64,000 bases of DNA from Sorangium aterium (GTDB lineage Bacteria > Myxococcota_A > Polyangia > Polyangiales > Polyangiaceae), in contig NZ_JAQNDK010000001.1 in NCBI RefSeq assembly GCF_028368935.1, positions 2,418,001 to 2,482,000 of the forward strand, in the 5' to 3' direction. Each line of letters begins with the position of its first letter. The stretch's first letter is position 1. The notes beneath the pieces are model-generated. The model did not search any database, was not told the DNA's origin, and worked only from the letters and a program-made list of their open reading frames with translations. Shown piece by piece: positions 7,779 to 16,551 of the stretch. The position numbers and the translations under genes were made by a program.

Positions 7779-10148
7779 ATGCCCGCTCGTCCTCCGTCCC
7801 GTGCTGCCCGCGCGGCAGCGTCGCTTTTGTGCTCCCTCGTCGTCGGCGGCACATCGCTCCTCCCGGGGTGCCTGAGCCGCCCGATAGCCCATCAGGACAC
7901 GCGCACGACTGGCACCGTCGTCGAGCGGCTCCCGCGGCGCGTCGACAAGATCGATCTCCTCCTGACCATCGACAACTCGTCGTCGATGAAGGACAAGCAG
8001 GACATCCTCGCGCTGGCCGTTCCCGACCTCGTGAGACGCCTGGTCGACCCCCGGTGCATCGATCCGCTGAACCCCCTGGATTCGTCCCCGCCGCGGGAGG
8101 ACGGCAGCTGCCCGAGCGGCAAGGAGCGCGAGTTCGAGCCCGTCGTCGACATTCACATCGGCATCCTCAGCACGAGCCTCGGCAGCCATGGCGCGGACTC
8201 GTGCCCCGACGGGCCGCTCGTCTTCAACAACGACAAGGGACACCTCATCGCCCGGAGCGACAGGGACGACCACAATGACGCAGACAACGACCCGCCGACC
8301 TACCAGAACATGGGATTCCTCGCCTGGGATCCAGAGCAGAAGCTCAGCCCCGCGGGCGAGTCGATCCTCGACGACAGCGCGGGGCGCGGCCTCGTACCGA
8401 CGCTGACGAACATGGTCCGAGGGGTGGCCGACAACGGCTGCGGCTTCGAGTCGCAGCTGGAGAGCTGGTACCGCTTCCTCGTGGACCCCGCGCCCTACGA
8501 GACCCTCGAGGTGGTGAACGGCAAGGCGGAGCGGCGCGGCCTGGACAAGAAGCTCCTGGATCAGCGCAAGGCGTTCCTGCGGCCGGACTCGCTCCTCGCG
8601 ATCGTCATGCTGTCGGACGAGAACGACTGTTCCATCAAGGAGGGAGGGAACGCCTTCTGGGTCGCGAGGCAGAAGGACGAGAACGACAACCTTTTTCGGA
8701 TGTTCGCGCCGCGCAGGGAGTGCGCGGAGAAGGGCCTGGACGACCCGTGCTGCAAGTCCTGCGGGGCGCCCAGGGGCGAGTGCCCGCTGGACGAGGAGAC
8801 CTGCGGCCCGGATGGACAGCCCAAGACGCTCCTCCCGAACGAGGACCCGCACAATCTGCGCTGCTTCGACCAGAAGCGCCGGTTCGGCATCGATCTGCTC
8901 TACCCGATCGACCGCTACACGGACGCGCTCACGCAGGCGCGGATCCAGGATCACCAGGGCAACGTCGTCGACAACCCGATCTTCTCGGATCTCGACCCGG
9001 ACGACGAGAACAGCGCGGTCCGTCCGCCGGAGTACGTGTTCTTCGCGGGCCTCGTGGGCGTCCCGTGGCAGGACATCGCGCGCCAGGACGACGCGGGTCA
9101 GCCCGATCTCCGGGAAGGCAGGGACCAGGACGGCAACCTCGTCGGCGGCTTCAAGAGCGCCAAGGAGCTGAGCGCTCCGAACGCGGGATTCGCGAGCACC
9201 TGGGACATCATCCTCGGAGATCCGAAGTCGCGCCGGAGCCCCGGCGATCCCCACATGATCGAGTCGCCGATCCCCCGCGAGGGCGAGAACCCGATCACCG
9301 GGACGCGCATCGCCAGCCCGGACTCGCCGGACGGCGCCAACACCATCAACGGCCATGAATGGAACCCCAACCCGGGTTTCGGCGACCTCCAGTACGCTTG
9401 CACGTTCCCGTTGCTCGAGCCCGTGATGGGCGATGACTGCAAGGGCAATGAAGACCGAGACAGCCCCCTGTGCAAGGACAACCCCGACGGCACCGACAGC
9501 AACCTCCAGGTCAGCGCGAAGGCCTATCCGGGCCTGCGGCAGCTCGAGCTCATCCGGAACCTGGGGGAGCAGGGCATCGTCGGCTCCGTGTGCCCGGCGC
9601 AGCTCGAGTCCCCGGAAGAGGGCCGGCTCGACTTCGGCTATCGGCCGGCGATCGGCGCGATCGTCGATCGCCTGAAGACGAAGCTCGGCGGGCAGTGCCT
9701 GCCCCGCGCGCTCCAGCCGAACGAGAGCGGACAGGTCAGCTGCCTCGTCCTCGAGGCGCGGAGCACGGCCGAGGGGAAGTGCGGCTGCGACGGGCTCACG
9801 GCGCGGCGGGAGGTGCTCCACGAGAACCTCGCCGCGAAGCGGAGGGTGCTCGCGGATCCGGTGGCGGCGGTGAACGGCTGGAACTGCGTCTGCGAGGTCG
9901 AGCAGCTGAAAACGCCGGACGAGCTCGCGGCTTGCCAGAACACGGTGCCTCCGGCGCCGGTCGAGGTCGGCGGCGAGAAGGTGCACGGGTGGTGTTATGT
10001 CGACCCGCGGCTCGGCCTCGGCCAAGAAGAGGTCGTCGCCAAGTGCCCGTCCACGGAGCGCCGCCAGATCCGGTTCACCGGCGACGGCGAAGCCCTGGAT
10101 GGCGCGACGCAGTTCGTCATCTGCTCCGGCGACACCGCCAACCAGTAG
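7779..10148 (+). CDS. von Willebrand factor A-like secreted lipoprotein
   Basis: 789 residues from ATG 7779, preceded by AAGGAAGGA. The signal peptide ends in the lipobox LLPGC (Cys near residue 30). Directly after it comes VDKIDLLLTIDNSSSMKDKQ, a vWA domain start with a MIDAS-type DxSxS variant (DNSSS). The rest is a large Cys-rich region (CCKSCGAPRGECP, CGCDGL, NCVCEVEQL) with many Asp/Asn. This layout (lipobox, DNSSSM motif, several hundred residues of Cys-rich sequence) is common in myxobacterial cell-surface proteins of unknown role. No neighbouring gene helps to specify the function. Confidence 0.85.
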   Translation: MPARPPSRAARAAASLLCSLVVGGTSLLPGCLSRPIAHQDTRTTGTVVERLPRRVDKIDLLLTIDNSSSMKDKQDILALAVPDLVRRLVDPRCIDPLNPLDSSPPREDGSCPSGKEREFEPVVDIHIGILSTSLGSHGADSCPDGPLVFNNDKGHLIARSDRDDHNDADNDPPTYQNMGFLAWDPEQKLSPAGESILDDSAGRGLVPTLTNMVRGVADNGCGFESQLESWYRFLVDPAPYETLEVVNGKAERRGLDKKLLDQRKAFLRPDSLLAIVMLSDENDCSIKEGGNAFWVARQKDENDNLFRMFAPRRECAEKGLDDPCCKSCGAPRGECPLDEETCGPDGQPKTLLPNEDPHNLRCFDQKRRFGIDLLYPIDRYTDALTQARIQDHQGNVVDNPIFSDLDPDDENSAVRPPEYVFFAGLVGVPWQDIARQDDAGQPDLREGRDQDGNLVGGFKSAKELSAPNAGFASTWDIILGDPKSRRSPGDPHMIESPIPREGENPITGTRIASPDSPDGANTINGHEWNPNPGFGDLQYACTFPLLEPVMGDDCKGNEDRDSPLCKDNPDGTDSNLQVSAKAYPGLRQLELIRNLGEQGIVGSVCPAQLESPEEGRLDFGYRPAIGAIVDRLKTKLGGQCLPRALQPNESGQVSCLVLEARSTAEGKCGCDGLTARREVLHENLAAKRRVLADPVAAVNGWNCVCEVEQLKTPDELAACQNTVPPAPVEVGGEKVHGWCYVDPRLGLGQEEVVAKCPSTERRQIRFTGDGEALDGATQFVICSGDTANQ

Positions 10149-10329
10149 CGCGGCGCACGCTCTAGCGCTCCGCTCCGCTGCGCTGGACGCGGCATTTGAG
10201 GTGGTCGAGCTTCGGTCCTTCGGAGCGGCGCAGGGGCAGGCGCCGCTCGTCCCCACCTGCGCTTCGTGGATCTTTGCAATCAGCGTGAAGGGCCGCCTTC
10301 TCGGCGCGAAAGCCGATAGACTGCGATGC

Positions 10330-12396
10330 GTGGACTCCACGGCACACCACGGCGCGGAGCGGCCTCCGTCGGTCCCGCCTTCAGCCAGGTACGACCCCGA
10401 GCACGGCACGTTCGAGCTCGTGGTGACCGACGCCGACGGCCGTCGTTCGGGCGAGTGCCACGTGTACCGCGCGAGCGACGGCTCGTTGCTCTCGCGCTGC
10501 TGCTACGCGGGCGGGGTGAAGGAGGGACCGTTCACCTTGTTCCACCCGAACGGTCAACCCGCGCAGCGCGGGCGCTACCGGGGCGGCGAGCTCGACGGCG
10601 AGGTGGTCGTGTACGGCAGCGACGCTCCGACGGAGCTCAGGCTACGACCGTGCTGTGTGCCGCCCGGCGCCTGGGAGCTGCGAACGCGCTACCGGCAAGG
10701 GAGCATCGTACGCCAGGTCTTTCACGACCGCGACGGGCACCCGATCTCCGCGGACGGCTCCCGCTGGCCCGACAGACCCGCCGGCGTCGCCGGAGAGGCC
10801 GACTACGACCACGGCTCGCAACGATGGCTGGTCCGCGAGGAAGACGAAGCCTCGGCGTCGCTCATCGACCGCTACTTCACGTGCGAGGGCAAGCCCTCTC
10901 AGGAGATCGAGATCCGCGCGGGCGCGCGTTATCGCGAGCTCCGGTACGACGCGCTGGGCCGCCCTTCCGAGGAGCGGCACCTCGATCCGCAGGGACGCTT
11001 CCACGGCCCGTCCGTCCGCTGGTTTCCCGATCCGGACACGAGCCCTTACCTCGACCGGCGCGTGCGCGAGGAGCGCGGCCAGTACACGCACGGTCACCCG
11101 GTCGGTGCGTTCACCGCGCTCGACGCGGACGGGGCGCTGGTGGTGCGACGCGAGCTCGGCGCGGCGCTCGACGAGGCGAGCCTCGGCGCGTCGCCCGCGC
11201 TCGCCGAAGACCTCGCGGCGTGGGACGCCGAGCGCGTCTGGGCCCTCGCGCGAGAGCTCTTGCAGGATGGCCGCGCGCGCGAAGCCTGCTGCGCCGCGGC
11301 CCGCGCGGCGGCCTGCGGGGGCGAGCGAGAGAGGCTCGTCGAGTTCCTGCGCGCCGCGACGCTGCAGCCGAAACCCGAGGTCGTGGAGCAACGCGGGCGA
11401 GCGCTGCTCGAGGCGTCCGACGCGACCGCGCTCGGCGTCCTGGACGAGCTCTTGCTCGGCGCCGAGCCGAGCGCGGCTTACCGCACGCTCGCCGCCGTCT
11501 TCCGGGGCTCGCGCCGCGTGGCGCTCTCGCTCGTCGAGGCGGCGCTGCTGCTCGTGCCCGACCGCCGCTCGACCTGCATCACGCGCGCGCTGCTGCGGCT
11601 CGAGCTCGGCGACACGCGCGGGGTGCTCGAGGACGCCGCCCGCGTCGAGGCCGAGGCCCCCGCGGTGGCCGAGCACCTCAGGACCTTCGTGCGGCTGCTG
11701 TACCCGGAGTTTGCTTTCTGGCCGGCGCGCCAGGCCATCGATCCGGTGCCCGGCGACGCGTCGGTCACGGTCGAGCTCGACCAGCCGATCGAGCAGGTTC
11801 GGCAGAAGATCCAGCTCTACGCCACCCGCTTGCTCCGCCTGCGCGAGGCCGTGCAGCGCAGCCTGCCGGGCACGGAGCCCTGTCCGTGGCTCCCGCCCGA
11901 CCTGTCGCACCTCTTGCCGGACGGGCCGGTGGAGCTCGCGCGGACGGAGGCGACCTTGACCGAGGAGACCGAGAACGGCGTCGAGACCGTCGAGCTCACC
12001 GTGGACGAGACGCTCGACCCAGGAGCCCTGCCGGTCTCTCTCCTGATGCGGAGGGCCCGAGCCGAGTGGGCCGCCCTCTGCTGGCTTTGCTGGTCGACCG
12101 GCCTCGACCACGTCGCATTGCCGGATCGCATCGCGCACCGGCCCGACTTCACCGCGGCGGTCAACATGTCGCTCACCCGCTGGTTCCGCGCGCGCGACCA
12201 GCTGCAGAGCGGCGGGCTCGTCAGCCGGGCGCGCGGCGTGCCGGGCTTCGCCTGGGAAGGGCACGACATCGGCGAGCTCGATCCCACGCTCGCGGCCATC
12301 GCGGCCGACGAGTACTTCGAGATGCGCTGTCTCTTCGTGTGGCTCATGTTTCCGGAGAACATCTCCCCGTTCCAGAGCGACATCCGCGCTGCGTGA
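10330..12396 (+). CDS. MORN-like (YwqK-type) repeat protein
   Basis: About 688 residues. The reading frame is coding from near 10330; GTG 10330 is the best start available, as no ATG lies nearby in this frame. The N-terminal part carries MORN-variant repeats: GECHVYRASDGSLLSRCCYA, GVKEGPFTLFHPNGQPAQRG, GELDGEVVVYGS, and later ones around LDPQGRFHGPSVRWF and GHPVGAFTALDADG. The middle is helical, Ala/Arg/Leu-rich and TPR-like. The C-terminus (EWAALCWLCWSTGLDHVALP) is unrecognised. There is no signal peptide. Myxobacterial genomes carry many such proteins; the function is unknown. Confidence 0.8.
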   Translation: MDSTAHHGAERPPSVPPSARYDPEHGTFELVVTDADGRRSGECHVYRASDGSLLSRCCYAGGVKEGPFTLFHPNGQPAQRGRYRGGELDGEVVVYGSDAPTELRLRPCCVPPGAWELRTRYRQGSIVRQVFHDRDGHPISADGSRWPDRPAGVAGEADYDHGSQRWLVREEDEASASLIDRYFTCEGKPSQEIEIRAGARYRELRYDALGRPSEERHLDPQGRFHGPSVRWFPDPDTSPYLDRRVREERGQYTHGHPVGAFTALDADGALVVRRELGAALDEASLGASPALAEDLAAWDAERVWALARELLQDGRAREACCAAARAAACGGERERLVEFLRAATLQPKPEVVEQRGRALLEASDATALGVLDELLLGAEPSAAYRTLAAVFRGSRRVALSLVEAALLLVPDRRSTCITRALLRLELGDTRGVLEDAARVEAEAPAVAEHLRTFVRLLYPEFAFWPARQAIDPVPGDASVTVELDQPIEQVRQKIQLYATRLLRLREAVQRSLPGTEPCPWLPPDLSHLLPDGPVELARTEATLTEETENGVETVELTVDETLDPGALPVSLLMRRARAEWAALCWLCWSTGLDHVALPDRIAHRPDFTAAVNMSLTRWFRARDQLQSGGLVSRARGVPGFAWEGHDIGELDPTLAAIAADEYFEMRCLFVWLMFPENISPFQSDIRAA

Positions 12397-12404
12397 GCGC
12401 CGAT

Positions 12405-12600
12405 TCAGGGCGGTCGATGCCCCGGCTCGCAAGGCGATCTGCCTGATGGCTTTGCGCTCCGCGCGGGACCACGAGCCAAAGTCGATGATCACGGCGACGC
12501 CCGCTCCGAGCAGATCCTCTGCACGACGAAGCATGGGCCCCTGGAGGCGGAAACGGGACTGGTAGTCGACCAAGCTCCTCGTGGCGCACCATCTCGCCAC
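12405..12600 (-). pseudogene. Remnant of a P-loop AAA-type kinase gene
   Basis: One minus-strand frame reads LVDYQSRFRLQGPMLRRAED, LLGAGVAVIIDFGSWSRAER and KAIRQIALRAGA. This closely resembles the middle of small predicted P-loop kinases (pattern: L..L.GVSVVIDFGFWSRAERD..R). The Walker A part upstream and everything downstream are missing and the surrounding frames are closed, so it is a decayed fragment. It fills most of the 324-bp gap between the MORN protein and the sulfur operon. Confidence 0.5.
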
Positions 12601-12720
12601 AGGGGACACGTCGAGGTGAGGCGGTCCTGCGCGCGACGGGTGACCCCTTGAGCTCGCGCGTCCAGCCGATCGGCCGCAGCCGTCGGTCTGGCGCCTCGCT
12701 TGCATCCGCTTCCGCGCATG

Positions 12721-14142
12721 CATCTGCACCGGATGAAGACTCCAGGTCTCGCTCACATCGCCTACCTGCTCGGCAACAAGGGCGAGGCGATCGTGGTGGA
12801 CCCGCGGAGGGACATCGACGAGGTGCTCGCGGCGGCGAGAGAGAGGGACCTCGTGATCAAGTTCATCCTCGAGACGCACCGCCACGAGGACTTCATCATC
12901 GGGTCTGGCGCCCTCGCGAAGGCGACGGGCGCGAAGATCGTGAGCGGAGATCAACCGCTCTTCGGACAGAGCGACATCCGGATGCGGGATGGCGAGGAGC
13001 TCGACCTGATCGGGCTGCGCATCCGAGCGCTTCATACGCCGGGGCACACGCCGGAGAGCACCTGTTACGCCGTGTTCCTCCCGGACGCGCCTGGGCGCGC
13101 CTTTGGCGTCTTCACCGGCGATACCCTGTTCATCGGGGAGACTGGCCGGACCGACCTGCCCGACCGCGAGAAGACCAGCGACAACGCGCGCCTCCTCTTC
13201 GCGTCGGTGCACGAGAAGCTCCTCCCGCTCGGCGATCAGGCCCTCCTCTGGCCCGCCCACGGCTCCGGCTCGGCCTGCGGGGGGAACATCGCGGAGCGCG
13301 ATGACTCCACGCTCGGCCTCGAGCAGGCCTACAATCCCGTCTTCGTGAGGTCGGTCGACGACTTCGTCCGTGCCAAGGTCGCGGAGCGCATCCCGCGCCC
13401 ACCCTATTTCAGCTTGATGGAGAAGCTGAACCTCGAAGGGGGCAAGCCGCTCGCCGCGAAGCCCGGCGACGTCCCTTCCCTGCCGCCGAAGAAGTTCGCG
13501 GCGGACTCGAAGCAGGGGCTGGTGCTCGACGCGCGCGACCCCGAGGCGTTCGCGTCGGGGCACCTGCCCGGCTCGTTCAACCTCTGGCTCGCCGGGCTCC
13601 CGGTGTTCGGCGGGTGGATCGCGGACGAGACGACGCGGGTCTACCTCGTCCTCCCGCGCGCCACGGACGTGGAGGCGGCGTTCCTGCACCTCGCGCGCGT
13701 CGGCGTCGATCGCGTCTCCGGCGTGCTCGCCGGAGGGTTCGACGCATGGCGAGACGCGGGCATGCCCATCGAGAAGACGGGCACGATGACCCCGCGCGAG
13801 CTCCACGACGCGAGCGACGCCTTCGCCGTGCTCGACGTCCGCGATGATCAGGAGTTCGAGACGGAGGGGCACATCGAAGGCGCGCGGCACATGTACGTGG
13901 GATATCTCGATGAGCACTTCGAGAAGATCCAGCCCGCGCTGCCGCGTCATGGCCGCATCGCGCTCGTCTGCAGCGTCGGGCACCGCGCTGGCCTCGCGAC
14001 GAGCATCCTCCGCCGCCGCGGCTTCACCGAGGTGACCAACGTCCTCGGCGGGATGACGGCGTGGGAGAAGCTCGGGTTGCCGAGGAGGCAGGGCCCCGAA
14101 CGCACGGTGACCACCGTGGATATCGAAGGAGCGCGACGATGA
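12721..14142 (+). CDS. MBL-fold persulfide dioxygenase-like protein with two rhodanese domains
   Basis: 473 residues from ATG 12721 (ATG 12733 is possible). Residues 1-240 form a metallo-beta-lactamase domain with T-H-R-H-E-D-F at 53-59, His110 in HTPGHTPES and Asp135 in FTGDTLFIG. His54, His110 and Asp135 match the mono-iron site of ETHE1/CstB-type persulfide dioxygenases; the last His of the usual HxHxDH is Phe. The first rhodanese domain (about 260-355) lacks a catalytic Cys (VYLVLPRATDVE). The second (about 365-460) has an active-site loop VCSVGHR. Its stop overlaps the next gene (ATGA), and the two following genes are YeeE/YedE sulfur transporters, so a role in persulfide/thiosulfate handling is well supported by context. 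Confidence 0.85.
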   Translation, partial: HLHRMKTPGLAHIAYLLGNKGEAIVVDPRRDIDEVLAAARERDLVIKFILETHRHEDFIIGSGALAKATGAKIVSGDQPLFGQSDIRMRDGEELDLIGLRIRALHTPGHTPESTCYAVFLPDAPGRAFGVFTGDTLFIGETGRTDLPDREKTSDNARLLFASVHEKLLPLGDQALLWPAHGSGSACGGNIAERDDSTLGLEQAYNPVFVRSVDDFVRAKVAERIPRPPYFSLMEKLNLEGGKPLAAKPGDVPSLPPKKFAADSKQGLVLDARDPEAFASGHLPGSFNLWLAGLPVFGGWIADETTRVYLVLPRATDVEAAFLHLARVGVDRVSGVLAGGFDAWRDAGMPIEKTGTMTPRELHDASDAFAVLDVRDDQEFETEGHIEGARHMYVGYLDEHFEKIQPALPRHGRIALVCSVGHRAGLATSILRRRGFTEVTNVLGGMTAWEKLGLPRRQGPERTVTTVDIEGARR

Positions 14143-14663
14143 GCTCGCAGGGAGGCGCGCGCTGGGCACCGGAGATCGCAGGACTCGCGATCGGAGCGCT
14201 GGAGACGTTCGCGATGGGGACCGCGAAGCGGCCTCTCGGCGTGACGTCCGCGTTCGAGACGGCGGCGAGCACGCTGGCGCGCCGGCTCGCGCCGCAGGCC
14301 AGCCGAGTGAACGAGTTCGTGGCCAAGCGTGAGGCGACGCCGAAGATCGACTGGGAGGTGCTGCTCGCCCCGGGCATCGTTCTTGGCGCGTTCCTCGCCT
14401 CGCGCGCCTCGGGCACGCGAGGATCCACGCTGCCGGACGCGTGGCGGGCGCGGTTCGGGGAGAGCCGCGGAAAGCGCTACGCTGCGGCGTTTTGCGGTGG
14501 CGCCCTGATGATGTTCGGCGCGCGGCTCGGCAAAGGATGCACCAGCGGGCACGGCATCAGCGGGACGATGCAGCTCGCCGCGGCGAGCCTCGCGTTCGAC
14601 GTCGCGATGGGCGTGAGCGCCGTCTTGACGGCGAAGCTCCTGTTTCGAGGAGGTGTGCGATGA
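14139..14663 (+). CDS. YeeE/YedE-family sulfur transporter, first half
   Basis: 174 residues; ATG 14139 overlaps the upstream stop. Membrane protein with hydrophobic segments at IAGLAIGALETFAMG, WEVLLAPGIVLGAFLA, AAAFCGGALMMFGARL and AASLAFDVAMGVSAVL. The motif ARLGKGCTSGHGISG is the conserved Cys-containing signature of the DUF395/TsuA thiosulfate-uptake family. The protein is about half the length of fused TsuA, and the next gene supplies the other half, so the pair should form one transporter. Expected in the inner membrane, moving thiosulfate or a related sulfur compound. Confidence 0.85.
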   Translation: MSSQGGARWAPEIAGLAIGALETFAMGTAKRPLGVTSAFETAASTLARRLAPQASRVNEFVAKREATPKIDWEVLLAPGIVLGAFLASRASGTRGSTLPDAWRARFGESRGKRYAAAFCGGALMMFGARLGKGCTSGHGISGTMQLAAASLAFDVAMGVSAVLTAKLLFRGGVR

Positions 14664-15202
14664 AGCGGGATCCGCTCGGAAAACTGGCGCTCGGCCTCGC
14701 GACCGGGACCGCGTTCGGCGCCTTTCTCCAGCGAGGAGGGGCCTCGGACGCCGACCTCATCATGAGCCAGCTCCTGCTGCGCGACGGCGCCGTCGCGCGG
14801 ATCATGTCGACGGCGGCGGCTGCCGGCTCGATCGGGACGCACACCTTGCGCGCAGCCGGCGCGACCGAGCTCGACGTGAAGCCGTTCCAGGTTCGTTCGG
14901 TGATCCTGGGCGGTGTGGCGTTCGGCGCCGGGATGGCGGTCCTCGGTTATTGCCCCGGCACGACCCTCGCCGCTGTCGGCGAAGGCCGACGCGACGCGAT
15001 GTTCGGGCTGCTCGGGATGGTCGCGGGAGCGCTCGCCTTCATCCGCGTGTACCCGCACATCAAGGAGGTGGTCGAAGCGACGGACCTGGGCAAGGTCACC
15101 GTCCCTTCGGCGACGAAGACGTCCCCTTGGCCCTGGGTGGCTGGCCTCGCCGGGCTCGCCGCCGCAGCGGCGCTCGTCAGCCGCGTGCGGGCGGCGCGAT
15201 GA
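14660..15202 (+). CDS. YeeE/YedE-family sulfur transporter, second half
   Basis: 180 residues; ATG 14660 overlaps the stop of the first half (ATGA). The start MKRDPLGKLALGLATGTAFG is followed by LQRGGASDADLI and the second conserved signature GYCPGTTLAAVGEGRRDAMF, with a Cys expected to line the substrate path. At least four hydrophobic helices are visible, the last at WVAGLAGLAAAAALVS. The three-gene unit 12721-15202 is a compact operon with 4-nt overlaps throughout. Confidence 0.85.
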   Translation: MKRDPLGKLALGLATGTAFGAFLQRGGASDADLIMSQLLLRDGAVARIMSTAAAAGSIGTHTLRAAGATELDVKPFQVRSVILGGVAFGAGMAVLGYCPGTTLAAVGEGRRDAMFGLLGMVAGALAFIRVYPHIKEVVEATDLGKVTVPSATKTSPWPWVAGLAGLAAAAALVSRVRAAR

Positions 15203-15262
15203 GCCAGTCGAGGCGCACACCCGCCAGCCGAGACTCTCGGATTTGAACGCGCCGAGGACGCT

Positions 15263-16483
15263 TTACTCGAGGGCCATCACCGCGGTCTCGCCCCCGATGT
15301 CCAGGCGCGAGAGAAGCGATTCTACGGCCTCCATGGACAGGGGGGACCCCCTCACCATCAACGCGGATTCACGCACCCTGGTGAGCGCTGGGAGCCAGTC
15401 GAAGCCCGTGAGCTCACCCGAGCTCACGACACGGAGCTCACCTACCTCCGCGAGGGCGTCGAACCCGTCGAGGCCCGGGCCTTCCAGCAGATGCATCTGA
15501 AAACTCGCGCCGACGCGGCGCAGGTTGCGCAGCGCGGTGAAGTCGTCCGTGTGGTTGCGGAAGAGGGTCAGAGAACCGTCGATGTGGACGAGGGAGGAGA
15601 GCGGCTCCAACACGCCCGGCGTCGTATCGCTCAGGTGGATCGAGCCCCGGAAGCGGGTGCATCCGGCCACGCTCGTGTAGGGCCCGATCACCAGATCGTC
15701 CGGCTGGCCGCACACGACCGCCTCGGCATCGGGGTCCGGCGGCTCCTTGGGAACGGCGTTCGTGAGGGACACCGGCGCGCCGCCGCGCACGTGCGACGTC
15801 GCGAAGGACTCCAACGCTTCAGCGGTCAGCTGCGCGTTGCGCCGAGCGATCATGGAGGCGCCGATCTCCGCGAGAGCAGGAAGCCACGAGAAGTCGGCAA
15901 AGCCGCTCTGGTAGAGCCACAGCCCGGAGACGTACTGGATCGACTCCAGGCCGCGCAGGGCCTCCGGCGCTGCGACGACCAGCAACCGTCCCTCGATCCG
16001 CGTCAGGTTGGAGAGAGGTCCGAGATCCTCAGGAGGCGAATAGAGCAGCAAGGATCCCGCTATTTCCCTGAGATCCGTGAGCGCGTCGATCGCCTCGGGT
16101 CCGTCCAGGCCCAGCAGATGAAGCGTGCCGAGAAAGCGCGTACAGCCACGCAAGCGCTCCAGCTCGGGCGCGGGCCCGGTCGTGTCTTGAAGGAGGTTCG
16201 CGCCCACCGCGATCACCTCTCCCGCTGTCCCGCAGTCACGCCCCTCGGGAGCTCCCGCTTGCCCGCCCCCGGATGGCTCGGCGGCCCCGGAGCCGCCGCT
16301 GCCAGCTGTCGCGCCTCCTCCGCCGCCCGCGCCGGCGCTCGAAGCTCCCGTGGGAGCGCCGCCTGCCGCTCCGCTCGGGCCGTCGGGGGTGGTGCCACAG
16401 GCCGCAGCACCGATGAGCAGCAACCCCGCCGCGCCGCTCAGCCCGCGCCGCAGTATGTGCCTTTCCCCCTCTTCCCCTCGCAT
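15263..16483 (-). CDS. Lipoprotein with receptor-L/leucine-rich-like repeats
   Basis: 406 residues from ATG 16483. The signal peptide is LSGAAGLLLIGAAAC with the lipidated Cys near residue 29, followed by a Gly/Ala/Ser linker of about 50 residues and a Cys pair region (RDCGTAGEV). Two similar halves follow, each with a receptor-L-domain-like run: CTRFLGTLHLLGLDGPEAID then LREIAGSLLLYS and LTRIEGRLLVV; and CTRFRGSIHLSDTTPGVLEP then LVHIDGSLTLFRN and LRRVGASFQMHLL. This suggests a surface-exposed solenoid built from an internal duplication. The gene stands alone and its function is unknown. Confidence 0.82.
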   Translation of the reverse strand: MRGEEGERHILRRGLSGAAGLLLIGAAACGTTPDGPSGAAGGAPTGASSAGAGGGGGATAGSGGSGAAEPSGGGQAGAPEGRDCGTAGEVIAVGANLLQDTTGPAPELERLRGCTRFLGTLHLLGLDGPEAIDALTDLREIAGSLLLYSPPEDLGPLSNLTRIEGRLLVVAAPEALRGLESIQYVSGLWLYQSGFADFSWLPALAEIGASMIARRNAQLTAEALESFATSHVRGGAPVSLTNAVPKEPPDPDAEAVVCGQPDDLVIGPYTSVAGCTRFRGSIHLSDTTPGVLEPLSSLVHIDGSLTLFRNHTDDFTALRNLRRVGASFQMHLLEGPGLDGFDALAEVGELRVVSSGELTGFDWLPALTRVRESALMVRGSPLSMEAVESLLSRLDIGGETAVMALE

Positions 16484-16551
16484 GGTCGCTCGACTCTAAC
16501 AGAGCTCTCACGCGCGAGGCACGACGGACTGAAGCGGCGCCCGCGGGCGGG

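Noticed and set aside
10642-14169. Very long antisense frame (over 1,100 codons) opposite the MORN protein and sulfur operon
   Set aside because: High-GC shadow: Arg/Ala/Glu/Val-rich, covers well-supported genes on the other strand. Only the short 12405-12600 part has a recognisable motif.
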